This document shows positions 41,370 to 51,078 of a stretch of 64,000 nucleotides of DNA, in pieces. The position numbers and the translations under genes were made by a program. Positions within the stretch are counted from its first letter, which is position 1; each line of letters begins with the position of its first letter. Origin of the DNA: Streptomyces antimycoticus (GTDB lineage Bacteria > Actinomycetota > Actinomycetes > Streptomycetales > Streptomycetaceae); contig NZ_BJHV01000001.1 in NCBI RefSeq assembly GCF_005405925.1, positions 7,254,001 to 7,318,000 of the forward strand, in the 5' to 3' direction. The notes under the pieces are model-generated. The model searched no databases. It saw only the letters and a program-made list of their open reading frames with translations, and was not told where the DNA came from.

Positions 41370-43355
41370 ATGACCGCATCCTCCGTCAGGCCGGTGTCCG
41401 AGCATGAAGCGCGCCAGGTCGCCGAGGCCGCACGCGAACAGGTATGGCACAAGCCCAGCTTCGCCAAGGAGCTCTTCCTCGGCCGCTTCCGACTCGACCT
41501 GATCCATCCGCACCCCGCCCCCGCCCCGGACGATGTGCGCCGTGGTGAGACCTTCCTCGCCAAGCTCCGCGAGTTCTGCGAGACGCGGGTCGACGCCGCC
41601 CGCATCGAGCGCGAGGCCCAGATCCCCGACGAGACCATCCAGGGGCTCAAGGAACTCGGCGCGCTCGGCATGAAGATCGACACCAAGTACGGGGGCCTCG
41701 GCCTCACCCAGGTCTACTACAACAAGGCCCTCGCCCTGGCCGGCTCCGCCAGCCCGGCGATCGGCGCCCTGCTCTCCGCCCACCAGTCCATCGGCGTACC
41801 GCAGCCGCTGAAACTCTTCGGCACCCAGGAGCAGAAGGACCGCTTCCTGCCGCGCTGCGCCCGCACCGACATCACCGCCTTCCTGCTCACCGAGCCGGAC
41901 GTGGGCTCCGACCCGGCCCGCCTCGCCACCACCGCCGTGCCCGACGGCGACGACTACCTCCTCGACGGCGTCAAGCTGTGGACCACCAACGGCGTGGTCG
42001 CCGACCTCCTGGTGGTGATGGCCCGGGTGCCGCGCTCCGAGGGCCGTAAGGGCGGCATCACCGCCTTCGTCGTGGAGACCGCCGCCGAAGGCGTCACCGT
42101 CGAGAAGCGCAACGCCTTCATGGGGCTGCGCGGCCTGGAGAACGGCGTCACCCGCTTCCACCGGGTCCGCGTCCCGGCCGCCAACCGGATCGGCCCCGAG
42201 GGCGCCGGCCTCAAGATCGCGCTGACCACGCTCAACACCGGACGGCTGTCGCTGCCCGCGATGTGCACGGGTGCCGGCAAGTGGTGTCTGAAGGTCGCCC
42301 GCGAATGGTCCGCCGCCCGTGAGCAGTGGGGCAAGCCCATCGCCAAGCACGAGGCCGTCGGCGCCAAGATCTCCTTCATCGCGGCGACCACCTTCGCCCT
42401 GGAGGCCGTCATCGACCTCGCCTCCCAGATGGCCGACGAGGACCGGAACGACATCCGCATCGAGGCGGCGCTCGCCAAGCTCTACGGCAGCGAGATGGCC
42501 TGGCTGATGGCCGACGAACTGGTCCAGATCCGCGGCGGCCGGGGCTATGAGACCGCGGCCTCGCTGGCCGCCCGCGGGGAGCGGGCCGTCCCCGCCGAGC
42601 AGATGCTCCGCGATCTGCGCATCAACCGGATCTTCGAGGGCTCGACGGAGATCATGCATCTCCTCATCGCCCGCGAGGCCGTGGACGCCCATCTGTCGGT
42701 GGCGGGCGATCTCATCGACCCCGACAAGTCCCTGCAGGACAAGGGCAAGGCGGCCGCCAAGGCCGGTGGCTTCTACGCCCGCTGGCTGCCCGGCCTGCTC
42801 GCCGGCCCCGGCCAACTGCCCCGCGCCTACCCGGAGTTCCGCCCGCCCGTCGCCCACCGCCACCCTCAAGGGAAGCGCTCCGCGCAGCCCCCTGTCTCCG
42901 GGTATCCGGACCTGTCACCGCATCTGCGCTATGTGGAGCGCTCGGCGCGCAAGCTGGCCCGCTCGACGTTCTACGCCATGTCCCGCTGGCAGGGCCGGAT
43001 GGAGACCAAACAGGGCTTCCTCGCCCGGATCGTGGACATCGGCGCGGAGCTGTTCGCGATGAGCGCGGCCTGCGTACGGGCCGAGATGCTGCGCTCGCGC
43101 GGTGACCACGGCGTCGCGGCCTACCAGCTGGCCGACGCGTTCTGCCGGCAGGCCAGGATCCGCGCCGACGAGCTCTTCGGGCGGCTGTGGACCAACACCG
43201 ACGAGCTCGACCGCAAGGTGGTCTCCGGGGTGCTCTCCGGGGCGTACGAGTGGCTGGAGCAGGGCGTTCTCGACCCCAGCGGCGACGGCCCCTGGATCGC
43301 CGACGCCACCCCCGGCCCGACGGCCACACAGAACGTCCACCGCCCCATCCACTGA
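41370..43355 (+). CDS. Acyl-CoA dehydrogenase (long form)
   Basis: 661 residues. The acyl-CoA dehydrogenase core spans about 70-440: FLLTEPDVGSDP (FAD/substrate binding), KLWTTNGVVADLLVVMA, LNTGRLSLPAMCTGA, and RINRIFEGSTEIMHLLIAR with the catalytic-type Glu. A C-terminal extension of about 200 helical residues (SPHLRYVERSARKLARSTFY onward) makes it longer than medium-chain enzymes, as in VLCAD/ACAD9-like actinobacterial proteins. It should carry out the first step of fatty acyl-CoA beta-oxidation with FAD. It is monocistronic, with AAGGGAG before the ATG, and unrelated in function to the glucan locus on its left. Confidence 0.9.
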   Translation: MTASSVRPVSEHEARQVAEAAREQVWHKPSFAKELFLGRFRLDLIHPHPAPAPDDVRRGETFLAKLREFCETRVDAARIEREAQIPDETIQGLKELGALGMKIDTKYGGLGLTQVYYNKALALAGSASPAIGALLSAHQSIGVPQPLKLFGTQEQKDRFLPRCARTDITAFLLTEPDVGSDPARLATTAVPDGDDYLLDGVKLWTTNGVVADLLVVMARVPRSEGRKGGITAFVVETAAEGVTVEKRNAFMGLRGLENGVTRFHRVRVPAANRIGPEGAGLKIALTTLNTGRLSLPAMCTGAGKWCLKVAREWSAAREQWGKPIAKHEAVGAKISFIAATTFALEAVIDLASQMADEDRNDIRIEAALAKLYGSEMAWLMADELVQIRGGRGYETAASLAARGERAVPAEQMLRDLRINRIFEGSTEIMHLLIAREAVDAHLSVAGDLIDPDKSLQDKGKAAAKAGGFYARWLPGLLAGPGQLPRAYPEFRPPVAHRHPQGKRSAQPPVSGYPDLSPHLRYVERSARKLARSTFYAMSRWQGRMETKQGFLARIVDIGAELFAMSAACVRAEMLRSRGDHGVAAYQLADAFCRQARIRADELFGRLWTNTDELDRKVVSGVLSGAYEWLEQGVLDPSGDGPWIADATPGPTATQNVHRPIH

Positions 43356-43465
43356 GGAGGGGCCGAGGAATCGCCGAGGGAGGACCGAGGAGCCGCCGGA
43401 GCCCGCGATCGCCGTAACCCGGGGCATGTCCCCGAGCCGTCATCCCTTGCCGCCACAATGGGGGG

Positions 43466-44728
43466 ATGACGGAATCCCTGGCTGACCCGCATCTGCGCTT
43501 TCCGGCGGCCACCGCCGCGGAGAGCGTGCGCGACATCGTGATCCTGGGCTCCACCGGTTCGATCGGCACCCAGGCCATCGACGTGGTGGTGCGCAACCCC
43601 GACCGCTTCCGCGTGACCGGCCTGTCCGCCGCCGGGGGACGGGCCGGGCTCCTCGCCGAGCAGGCCCACCGGCTGCGGGTGGACAGGGTGGCGGTCGCCC
43701 GTCCGGAGGCGGTGCCCGAGGTCCGCGAGGCGCTGAGCGCGCTCTACGGAGCCGGTGAGCCGCTCCCCGAGATCCTGGCGGGGCCCGACGCGGCCACCGA
43801 GCTCGCCCGCTCCCAGTGCCACACCGTGCTCAACGGCATCACCGGCTCCATCGGCCTGGCGCCGACCCTGGCCGCCCTGGAGGCGGGCCGGGTGCTGGCG
43901 CTGGCCAACAAGGAATCGCTCATCGTCGGCGGCCCCCTGGTCAAGGCCGTCGCCAAGCCCGGCCAGATCGTCCCCGTCGACTCCGAGCACTCCGCGCTCT
44001 TCCAGGCGCTGCTCGGCGGCGCCCGCGAGGAGGTCCGCAAGCTGGTCGTGACCGCTTCCGGCGGCCCGTTCCGCGGCCGGACGAAGCGGGAGCTGGCCTC
44101 GGTCACCCCGGAGCAGGCGCTGGCCCACCCCACCTGGGACATGGGCCCGGTGGTCACGATCAACTCCGCGACCCTCGTCAACAAGGGCCTCGAGGTCATC
44201 GAGGCCCATCTGCTGTACGACATTCCCTTCGAGCGGATTGAGGTGGTGGTCCACCCTCAGTCGTATATCCACTCGATGGTTGAATTCACCGATGGCTCGA
44301 CGCTCGCCCAGGCGAGCCCGCCGGATATGCGGATGCCCATCGCGCTCGGCCTCGGCTGGCCCGAGCGGGTGCCGGACGCCGCGCCCGGCTGTGACTGGAC
44401 CAAGGCCCACACCTGGGAGTTCTTTCCCCTCGACACCGAGGCGTTCCCCTCCGTCGGCCTCGCCCGCCATGTCGGCGGCCTCGGCGGCACCGCCCCGGCC
44501 GTCTTCAACGCGGCGAACGAGGAGTGCGTGGACGCGTTCCTTGACGGAAAGCTGCCTTTCAACGGAATCGTCGATACGGTCGCCGAGGTGGTGGCCGAGC
44601 ACGGCACCCCCGCCGTGGGAACCCGGCTCACCGTCGCGGACGTCCTCGAGGCTGAGACATGGGCCCGCGCCCGCGCAACGGAACTGGCCGCCAGAGCGGC
44701 GAAGGCGACCCCGGAGGCTCGCGCATGA
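43466..44728 (+). CDS. dxr: 1-deoxy-D-xylulose 5-phosphate reductoisomerase
   Basis: 420 residues. The NADPH motif is [17 protein letters not shown], the metal and substrate site is [11 protein letters not shown], and [16 protein letters not shown] and [15 protein letters not shown] follow. It converts DXP to 2-C-methyl-D-erythritol 4-phosphate, the committed step of the MEP pathway. Its stop overlaps the ATG of the site-2 protease (44725-44728), and ispG follows. So two MEP enzymes flank a membrane protease, an order conserved in actinobacteria. Confidence 0.97.
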   Translation: MTESLADPHLRFPAATAAESVRDIVILGSTGSIGTQAIDVVVRNPDRFRVTGLSAAGGRAGLLAEQAHRLRVDRVAVARPEAVPEVREALSALYGAGEPLPEILAGPDAATELARSQCHTVLNGITGSIGLAPTLAALEAGRVLALANKESLIVGGPLVKAVAKPGQIVPVDSEHSALFQALLGGAREEVRKLVVTASGGPFRGRTKRELASVTPEQALAHPTWDMGPVVTINSATLVNKGLEVIEAHLLYDIPFERIEVVVHPQSYIHSMVEFTDGSTLAQASPPDMRMPIALGLGWPERVPDAAPGCDWTKAHTWEFFPLDTEAFPSVGLARHVGGLGGTAPAVFNAANEECVDAFLDGKLPFNGIVDTVAEVVAEHGTPAVGTRLTVADVLEAETWARARATELAARAAKATPEARA

Positions 44729-46026
44729 CGACACTGATGACGGTCCTCGGCATAGTGGTGTTCGCCGTCGGCCTGCTGATCTCGATCGCCTGGCATGAGC
44801 TCGGCCATCTCTCCACGGCCAAGCTCTTCGGCATCCGGGTCCCGCAGTACATGGTCGGCTTCGGGCCGACGATCTTCTCCCGCAAGAAGGGAGACACCGA
44901 GTACGGCATCAAGGCGGTCCCGTTCGGCGGCTACATCCGCATGATCGGGATGTTCCCGCCGGGCGACGACGGCAAGCTCACCGCCCGCTCCACCTCCCCC
45001 TGGCGCGGCATGATCGAGGACGCCCGGTCGGCCGCCTTCGAGGAGCTGCAGCCCGGCGACGAGAAGCGCCTCTTCTACACGCGCAAGCCGTGGAAGCGTG
45101 TGATCGTCATGTTCGCCGGGCCCTTCATGAACCTGATCCTCGCGGTGGTGATCTTCCTCGGGGTGATGATGAGCTTCGGCGTCAACACCCAGACCACCAG
45201 CGTGGGCACGGTCTCCCAGTGCGTGGTCGCGGCCTCGTCCGCCACCGACAAATGCCCCAAGAGCGCCAAGGACTCCCCGGCCAAGGCCGCCGGTCTGCAG
45301 CCGCGGGACAAGATCATCGCCTTCAACGGGCACCGCACCCCGGACTGGGGCGCGCTCCAGAAGGACATCCGCGAGACCACCGGCCCCGCCACGATCACCA
45401 TCGAGCGGGACGGCGTCCGCAAGACCCTGCACGCCAACCTCATAAAGAACCAGGTCGCCAAGTCCGACGGGAACGGCGGCTATGTCGAGGGCGAGTACGT
45501 CACCGCCGGCTTCCTCGGCTTCACCCCGGCCAGCGGCGTGGTCCAGCAGTCCTTCGGGCAGTCCGTGGACCGCATGGGCGACATGGTCCAGGACGGCATC
45601 GACTCCATGATCGCGCTGCCCTCCAAGGTCCCGGACCTGTGGAACGCGGCCTTCGGGGACGGCGAGCGCAAGGCGGACTCCCCGATGGGCGTCGTGGGCG
45701 CGGCCCGGGTCGGCGGCGAGGTCGCCAGCCTCGACATCCCGCCCTCCCAGCGGATCGCGACCATGCTCTTCCTGGTCGCCGGGTTCAACCTCTCGCTGTT
45801 CCTGTTCAACATGCTCCCGCTGCTGCCGCTGGACGGCGGCCATATCGCGGGCGCGCTGTGGGAGTCCATCCGGCGCCACGCCGCCCGGCTGGTCCGGCGG
45901 CCCGACCCCGGGCCGTTCGATGTGGCGAAGATGATGCCGGTCGCCTATGTGATCGCCGGAGTCTTCATCTGCTTCACCCTCCTCGTCCTGGTGGCGGACG
46001 TCGTGAACCCCGTGAAAATCTCTTGA
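44725..46026 (+). CDS. rseP: Site-2-type membrane zinc metalloprotease (RseP/Rip1-like, M50)
   Basis: 433 residues. HELGH (24-28) in the first helix is the zinc motif. A PDZ domain lies at about 175-270 ([20 protein letters not shown]). The second metal-site motif is [13 protein letters not shown] with D near 370, in a late helix. There are four main membrane helices. Such proteases cut membrane-embedded anti-sigma factors in regulated intramembrane proteolysis. The start overlaps dxr by ATGA. The downstream 46039-46070 hairpin probably separates it from ispG transcripts. Confidence 0.93.
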   Translation: MTTLMTVLGIVVFAVGLLISIAWHELGHLSTAKLFGIRVPQYMVGFGPTIFSRKKGDTEYGIKAVPFGGYIRMIGMFPPGDDGKLTARSTSPWRGMIEDARSAAFEELQPGDEKRLFYTRKPWKRVIVMFAGPFMNLILAVVIFLGVMMSFGVNTQTTSVGTVSQCVVAASSATDKCPKSAKDSPAKAAGLQPRDKIIAFNGHRTPDWGALQKDIRETTGPATITIERDGVRKTLHANLIKNQVAKSDGNGGYVEGEYVTAGFLGFTPASGVVQQSFGQSVDRMGDMVQDGIDSMIALPSKVPDLWNAAFGDGERKADSPMGVVGAARVGGEVASLDIPPSQRIATMLFLVAGFNLSLFLFNMLPLLPLDGGHIAGALWESIRRHAARLVRRPDPGPFDVAKMMPVAYVIAGVFICFTLLVLVADVVNPVKIS

Positions 46027-46038
46027 TGACGCGAGATG

Positions 46039-46070
46039 TCCTGAAGTTCACCTTTGGGTGGACTTCAGGA
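46039..46070 (+). terminator. 14-bp stem-loop between rseP and ispG
   Basis: TCCTGAAGTTCACC (46039-46052), loop TTTG, GGTGGACTTCAGGA (46057-46070): 13 Watson-Crick pairs and one G.U, 12 nt after the rseP stop and 98 nt before ispG. There is no U-run. A terminator or attenuator role is inferred. Confidence 0.7.
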
Positions 46071-46167
46071 GCGCGGTGTGCTGACGCCATCACCCTTGCC
46101 GTAATCTCGGAGATCGGAGTCTGCTGATCTCCGGCCACGCACACACCTTCTTGGGGTTACGAACCAG

Positions 46168-47322
46168 ATGACTGCGATTTCGCTAGGAATGCCGTCCGTA
46201 CCGGCCAAGCTCGCCGAGCGCAGGGTCAGCCGGAAGATCCAGGTCGGTCCGGTGGCCGTGGGTGGCGATGCTCCGATCTCGGTGCAGTCGATGACGACGA
46301 CGGTGACGGCGGATATCGGGGCGACGCTGCAGCAGATCGCGGAGCTGACGGCGTCGGGCTGTCAGATCGTGCGGGTGGCGTGTCCGTCGCAGGATGACGC
46401 GGATGCGTTGCCGGTGATCGCGAAGAAGTCGCAGATTCCGGTGATCGCGGACATTCATTTCCAGCCGAAGTATGTGTTCGCGGCGATCGATGCCGGGTGT
46501 GCGGCGGTGCGGGTGAATCCGGGGAACATCCGGCAGTTCGACGACAAGGTCAAGGAGATCGCGCGGGCGGCCTCGGATGCGGGTGTGCCGATCCGTATCG
46601 GGGTGAACGCGGGGTCGCTGGACAAGCGGCTGCTGGAGAAGTACGGCAAGGCCACGCCGGAGGCGTTGGTGGAGTCGGCGTTGTGGGAGTGCTCGCTGTT
46701 CGAGGAGCACGGTTTCAGGGATATCAAGATCTCGGTGAAGCACAACGATCCGGTGGTGATGGTCAATGCCTACCGTCAGCTGGCGGCGCAGTGTGACTAT
46801 CCGTTGCATCTTGGGGTGACGGAGGCGGGTCCGGCGTTCCAGGGGACGATCAAGTCGGCGGTGGCGTTCGGTGCGCTGTTGAGTGAGGGGATCGGGGACA
46901 CGATCCGGGTCTCGCTGTCGGCGCCTCCGGCGGAGGAGGTCAAGGTCGGGATCCAGATTCTGGAGTCGCTGAATCTGCGGCAGCGGCGGCTGGAGATCGT
47001 TTCGTGTCCGTCGTGTGGGCGGGCGCAGGTGGATGTGTACAAGCTGGCGGACGAGGTGACGGCCGGTTTGGAGGGCATGGAGGTTCCGCTGCGGGTCGCG
47101 GTGATGGGGTGTGTGGTGAACGGCCCCGGTGAGGCGCGTGAGGCGGATCTGGGTGTCGCTTCGGGCAATGGCAAGGGGCAGATTTTCGTCAAGGGTGAGG
47201 TCATCAAGACCGTGCCGGAGTCGAAGATCGTGGAGACCTTGATCGACGAGGCCATGAAGATCGCCGAGCAGATGGAGAAGGACGGCATCGCCTCCGGCGA
47301 GCCCCAGGTCTCCGTCAGCTGA
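46168..47322 (+). CDS. ispG: 4-hydroxy-3-methylbut-2-en-1-yl diphosphate synthase (flavodoxin-type)
   Basis: 384 residues. The TIM-barrel N-half begins with [17 protein letters not shown]. The C-half carries the [4Fe-4S] cysteines in [13 protein letters not shown] and [14 protein letters not shown], the latter also with the coordinating Glu. It converts MEcPP to HMBPP in the MEP pathway. From about 46270 to 47230 the codons end in G or T (ATT, TCG, CCG, TTG, GGT) far more than in neighbouring genes, while both ends look normal. This is a mosaic pattern. A T7 run immediately follows the stop at 47324-47330. Confidence 0.96.
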   Translation: MTAISLGMPSVPAKLAERRVSRKIQVGPVAVGGDAPISVQSMTTTVTADIGATLQQIAELTASGCQIVRVACPSQDDADALPVIAKKSQIPVIADIHFQPKYVFAAIDAGCAAVRVNPGNIRQFDDKVKEIARAASDAGVPIRIGVNAGSLDKRLLEKYGKATPEALVESALWECSLFEEHGFRDIKISVKHNDPVVMVNAYRQLAAQCDYPLHLGVTEAGPAFQGTIKSAVAFGALLSEGIGDTIRVSLSAPPAEEVKVGIQILESLNLRQRRLEIVSCPSCGRAQVDVYKLADEVTAGLEGMEVPLRVAVMGCVVNGPGEAREADLGVASGNGKGQIFVKGEVIKTVPESKIVETLIDEAMKIAEQMEKDGIASGEPQVSVS

Positions 47323-47332
47323 GTTTTTTTGA

Positions 47333-47580
47333 GGCTCGGTTCGCCTCCGGGGCGCATAAGTCTCCCCCAGCTACCGCTGGGAGGTGCCCCCTGTCGACGG
47401 TCGACGTGCTCGGTCGCTCGTTCCTCGCTCCCTGCGCGCGTCTCCCTTTCGACAGCGAGGCGCCCCGTCGGCACCCCCAGCTACCGCTGGGAGGTGCCCC
47501 CGGCCGGAGGACCCAAGCCCCCGGTGCTCCACGGCGCCCCTCGGTTCATCCAGTTACCGTTCCCGGAGGCGAACCGAGCC
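47333..47580. repeat. 248-bp MITE-like element bounded by 19-bp inverted repeats, with two internal 28-bp direct repeats
   Basis: GGCTCGGTTCGCCTCCGGG (47333-47351) is the exact reverse complement of 47562-47580. Inside are two identical 28-bp copies at 47364-47391 and 47474-47501, exactly 110 bp apart. Each contains the small hairpin CCCAGC-TACC-GCTGGG, a motif I remember as a common Streptomyces intergenic repeat. T7 lies just left of the element and A5 just right (47585-47589). No open reading frame with protein character and no obvious target-site duplication are seen. It fills the 350-bp gap between ispG and the first GNAT gene. Confidence 0.75.
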
Positions 47581-47672
47581 CTGGAAAAACCCCCTTCTGG
47601 ACCTGCGCGATAGAGTCTGGAGAATTGACGTCCCCGGCCCGCAGGCCCGCACCACGTGAGGCAGACCGACAC

Positions 47673-48518
47673 GTGCTGACCACGTCCACCACCAGGGTCC
47701 TCGAGCCCCATGAGCTCGACGCGGCCCTCGCGGTGCTGAACCGCGACCCCGTCTCGAACGCCTTTGTGGCGGCCCGCGTCCAGGTCGCCGGGCTGGATCC
47801 GTGGCGGCTCGGTGGCGAGATGTGGGGCTGGTACTCCGGCGGACGGCTGGAGTCGCTCTGCTACGCCGGAGCCAACCTGGTGCCCATCTGCGCCACCCCC
47901 GAGGCCGTGCGCGGCTTCGCCGAGCGCGCCCGCCGGGCCGGCCGCCGCTGCTCCTCGATCGTCGGCCCCGCCGAGACCACCGCCGGGCTGTGGTCCCTGC
48001 TCGAGCCCAGCTGGGGCCCGGCCCGTGAGGTCCGCGCCCGTCAGCCGCTGATGGTCACCAACGCGATGCCCGCCGACGTCCCGCCCGACCCGCTGGTGCG
48101 CCGCGTCCGTAAGGAGGAGATGGACGTGATCATGCCGGCCTGTGTGGCGATGTTCACCGAGGAGGTCGGCGTCTCGCCGCTCGCGGGCGACGGCGGGCTG
48201 CTCTACCAGGCGCGGGTCGCCGAGCTCGTCACCGCCGGGCGCTCCTTCGCCCGGATCGAGAACGGCCGGGTGGTCTTCAAGGCCGAGATCGGCGCGGCCA
48301 CCCCGCACGCCTGTCAGATCCAGGGCGTATGGGTCGCCCCCGAGTACCGCGGCCGCGGCCTCTCCGAGACCGGGATGGCGGCCGTGCTGCGCTATGCGCT
48401 GGGCGAGGTCGCCCCCGTGGTGAGCCTGTACGTCAACGACTTCAACACCGCGGCCCGCGCCGCGTACCGCCGGGTCGGCTTCCGGGAAGTCGGCGCGTTC
48501 ATGAGTGTGCTGTTCTGA
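47673..48518 (+). CDS. GNAT-family acetyltransferase with N-terminal DUF4081-like domain
   Basis: 281 residues from GTG 47673, with GTGAGG ten bases upstream; in-frame GTG 47655 is the alternative. The N-terminal half (RVLEPHELDAALAVLNRDPV, WRLGGEMWGWYSGGRLESLC) matches the accessory domain seen in actinobacterial GNATs. The C-terminal half has the acetyl-CoA loop IQGVWVAPEYRGRGLSETGM and SLYVNDFNTAARAAYRRVGF. The substrate is unknown. It stands alone behind the repeat element and before a second GNAT gene, which it does not overlap. Confidence 0.85.
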   Translation: MLTTSTTRVLEPHELDAALAVLNRDPVSNAFVAARVQVAGLDPWRLGGEMWGWYSGGRLESLCYAGANLVPICATPEAVRGFAERARRAGRRCSSIVGPAETTAGLWSLLEPSWGPAREVRARQPLMVTNAMPADVPPDPLVRRVRKEEMDVIMPACVAMFTEEVGVSPLAGDGGLLYQARVAELVTAGRSFARIENGRVVFKAEIGAATPHACQIQGVWVAPEYRGRGLSETGMAAVLRYALGEVAPVVSLYVNDFNTAARAAYRRVGFREVGAFMSVLF

Positions 48519-48543
48519 TCGACGGCCAAGTAGGGTGCCGCCC

Positions 48544-49113
48544 ATGCTGCATCTTGCCGGGGGGCGGACCCCGGAACCCGAAGACGTCGTCGTCGGGTCG
48601 CTCGACCTCGCCGCACGCGTGGACGAAGCGCTCGCCGTTCAGGCCGTCGCCTTCGGGCTGACGGGCGAGGAGATCGGCGTACGACGCCATATCGTGCTCC
48701 GCCATCTCAAGAGCCCCGGCGCCCGCGCGCTCGGCGCGACCACCCCCTCCGGCCGGCTCGTCGGCTTCGTCTACGGCATGCCCAACGACCGCACCCACTG
48801 GTGGTCCACGGTCGTCCAGCCGTATCTGCGCGCGGCCGGGCAGGACGGCTGGCTGGACGACTCGTTCGTCATCACCGAGCTGCACGTCCACCCCGACTTC
48901 CAGAACCGCGGCATCGGCCGACGGCTGATCACGACCATCACGGACGGCGCCGACCAGCCGCGCTCGATCCTCTCCGCCATCGACACCGAGAGCCCGGCCC
49001 GCGCGCTCTACCACTCACTGGGCTACCGCGACCTCGCCCGCCCCGTGCTCTTCCCGAGCGCCCCGAGCCCGTACGCCGTGATGGGAGCCCCGCTGCCGCT
49101 GCGCCGCCGCTAG
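48544..49113 (+). CDS. GNAT-family N-acetyltransferase
   Basis: 189 residues. The acetyl-CoA binding motif is ITELHVHPDFQNRGIGRRLI, and the C-terminal ARALYHSLGYRDLARPVLF is the typical GNAT ending. ATG 48544 lies 25 bp after the previous stop, so it is probably co-transcribed with the other acetyltransferase; the two share little sequence. The substrate is unknown. Confidence 0.85.
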   Translation: MLHLAGGRTPEPEDVVVGSLDLAARVDEALAVQAVAFGLTGEEIGVRRHIVLRHLKSPGARALGATTPSGRLVGFVYGMPNDRTHWWSTVVQPYLRAAGQDGWLDDSFVITELHVHPDFQNRGIGRRLITTITDGADQPRSILSAIDTESPARALYHSLGYRDLARPVLFPSAPSPYAVMGAPLPLRRR

Positions 49114-49198
49114 ACACCGTCCCTGCCTAACGCATTTCCGGGAAAGCGACCCGTGCGGCTAACCTCCTGAACATCCCATCGCACGCAGGAGAGACCCC

Positions 49199-50917
49199 AT
49201 GGCCCACGCCGTCAACGTCCAGCGCTTGTCCACGACAATGCTGAAGACGCTGCGCGAAGACCCGGCGGACGCCGAGACCGCCAGCCATAAGCTGCTCGTC
49301 CGCGCCGGCTACGTCCGCCGCGCCGCCGCGGGCATCTGGACCTGGCTGCCGATCGGCAAGAAGGTCCTGGAGAACGTCTCGCGGATCGTTCGCGAGGAGA
49401 TGGACGCCATCGGCGCCCAGGAGGTCCTCCTGCCCGCGCTGCTGCCCCGGGAGCCGTACGAGGTGAGCGGCCGCTGGGACGAGTACGGCGATCTGCTCTT
49501 CCGGATCAAGGACCGTAAGGGCGCCGACTACCTCCTCGGCCCGACCCACGAGGAGATCTTCACCCTCACGGTCAAGGACCAGTGCACGTCCTACAAGGAC
49601 CTGCCGGTCATGCTCTACCAGATCCAGACCAAGTACCGGGACGAGGCCCGCCCCCGCTCGGGCGTGCTGCGCGGGCGCGAGTTCCTGATGAAGGACTCGT
49701 ACTCCTTCGACACCACCGACGAGGGCCTCGCCGAGTCCTACCGGCTGCACCGCGAGGCGTACCAGCGGATCTTCCAGCGCCTCGGCCTGGACTACCGCAT
49801 CGTCTCCGCGGTCTCCGGCGCGATGGGCGGCTCGGCCTCCGAGGAGTTCCTGGCCCCGGCGGCGGCCGGCGAGGACACCTTCGTCGACTGCCCGAACTGC
49901 GACTACGCCGCGAACACCGAGGCGGTCACGGTGGCCGTCTCGCCGGTCGAGGGCGCCGAGCACGGGCCCCTGGAGGAGCTGGACACCCCCGACACCCCGA
50001 CCATCGAGACCCTCGCCGAGTACCTCGGCGTCCCGGCCTCCGCCACCCTGAAGAACCTCCTGGTCAAGGTCGACGGCGAGATCACCGCGGTGGGCGTCCC
50101 CGGCGACCGCGAGGTGGACCTGGGCAAGCTGGGCGAGCACCTCGCCCCCGCCGTCGTCGAGCTCGTCACGGCCGAGGACTTCGAGGGCCGCCCCGAGCTG
50201 GTGCGCGGCTACGTCGGCCCGCAGGGCCTGGCGGGCAAGTCCCTGTGCTACATCGCCGACCCGCGTATCGCCCCCGGCACCGCCTGGGTGACCGGCGCCA
50301 ACAAGCCCGACACCCACGCGCGCAACGTGGTCTGCGGCCGTGACTTCGAGGTCGACGACTACCTCGACGTGGTCGTGGTCGAGCCGGGCGACCCCTGCCC
50401 CCGCTGCGGTACGGGCATCGAGCTGGACCGGGCGATCGAGATCGGCCACATCTTCCAGCTCGGCCGCAAGTACGCCGACGCCTTCCAGCTCGATGTGCTC
50501 GGCCAGAACGGCAAGCCGGCACGGGTCACGATGGGCTCGTACGGCGTCGGCGTCTCCCGCGCCGTCGCCGCGCTCGCCGAGCAGACTCACGACGAGTCGG
50601 GCCTGTGCTGGCCCCGCGAGGTGGCCCCGGCCGACGTCCACATCGTGGCGGCGGGCAAGGCCCTCCAGACCGAGATGGCGCTCGACATCGCCGAGAAGCT
50701 GGGCACGGCGGGCGTGCGCGTCATGGTCGACGACCGCGCCGGGGTCTCCCCGGGCGTGAAGTTCACCGACGCCGAGCTGATCGGTGTCCCGACCATCCTG
50801 GTCGTGGGCCGCGGCGCCAAGGACGGCGTCGTCGAGCTGAAGGACCGCCGTACGGGTGAGCGCGAGGAGCTGCCGATCGACGAGGCGATCTCCCGCCTTA
50901 CCGCCATCACCGCCTGA
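49199..50917 (+). CDS. proS: Proline--tRNA ligase (bacterial type with editing domain)
   Basis: 572 residues. Class II core: motif 1 region [20 protein letters not shown], motif 2 [20 protein letters not shown], motif 3 [17 protein letters not shown]. An inserted YbaK-like editing domain lies at about 230-400. [14 protein letters not shown] zinc-ribbon-like segment and an anticodon-binding domain at the C-terminus ([20 protein letters not shown]) complete it. It charges tRNA-Pro in the cytoplasm. An AGGAGAG precedes the ATG. Two hairpins follow the stop. Confidence 0.97.
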   Translation: MAHAVNVQRLSTTMLKTLREDPADAETASHKLLVRAGYVRRAAAGIWTWLPIGKKVLENVSRIVREEMDAIGAQEVLLPALLPREPYEVSGRWDEYGDLLFRIKDRKGADYLLGPTHEEIFTLTVKDQCTSYKDLPVMLYQIQTKYRDEARPRSGVLRGREFLMKDSYSFDTTDEGLAESYRLHREAYQRIFQRLGLDYRIVSAVSGAMGGSASEEFLAPAAAGEDTFVDCPNCDYAANTEAVTVAVSPVEGAEHGPLEELDTPDTPTIETLAEYLGVPASATLKNLLVKVDGEITAVGVPGDREVDLGKLGEHLAPAVVELVTAEDFEGRPELVRGYVGPQGLAGKSLCYIADPRIAPGTAWVTGANKPDTHARNVVCGRDFEVDDYLDVVVVEPGDPCPRCGTGIELDRAIEIGHIFQLGRKYADAFQLDVLGQNGKPARVTMGSYGVGVSRAVAALAEQTHDESGLCWPREVAPADVHIVAAGKALQTEMALDIAEKLGTAGVRVMVDDRAGVSPGVKFTDAELIGVPTILVVGRGAKDGVVELKDRRTGEREELPIDEAISRLTAITA

Positions 50918-50959
50918 CGGCCGGGCCCGCTCCGGCCGGGCCCGCACCGGACGATCCGG

Positions 50960-51001
50960 AATCCCCGGCTCCCGCGCTTCCGCGCCCGGGAGCCGGGGAT
51001 T
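50960..51001. terminator. 15-bp hairpin after proS
   Basis: AATCCCCGGCTCCCG (50960-50974) and CGGGAGCCGGGGATT (50987-51001) are perfect arms with a 12-nt loop, 42 nt after the proS stop and between convergent genes. Confidence 0.8.
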
Positions 51002-51018
51002 GCGCGTGGTGGGTGCTT

Positions 51019-51041
51019 CGGCTTCCCGTTACGGGAAGCCG
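51019..51041. terminator. 10-bp hairpin facing the minus-strand kinase-like gene
   Basis: CGGCTTCCCG (51019-51028), loop TTA, CGGGAAGCCG (51032-51041). It is 38 nt beyond the stop of the minus-strand gene at 51079. With the hairpin at 50960 it gives each convergent gene its own terminator. Confidence 0.7.
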
Positions 51042-51078
51042 CCCTCAGCAGCGGCGACGTGGGGCGAGCGGGAGGGGG

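Noticed and set aside
47406..47672. N-terminal extension of the first GNAT protein into the inverted-repeat element
   Set aside because: The extension encodes Pro/Arg-rich sequence from the repeats, while family homology and a Shine-Dalgarno support the start at 47673.
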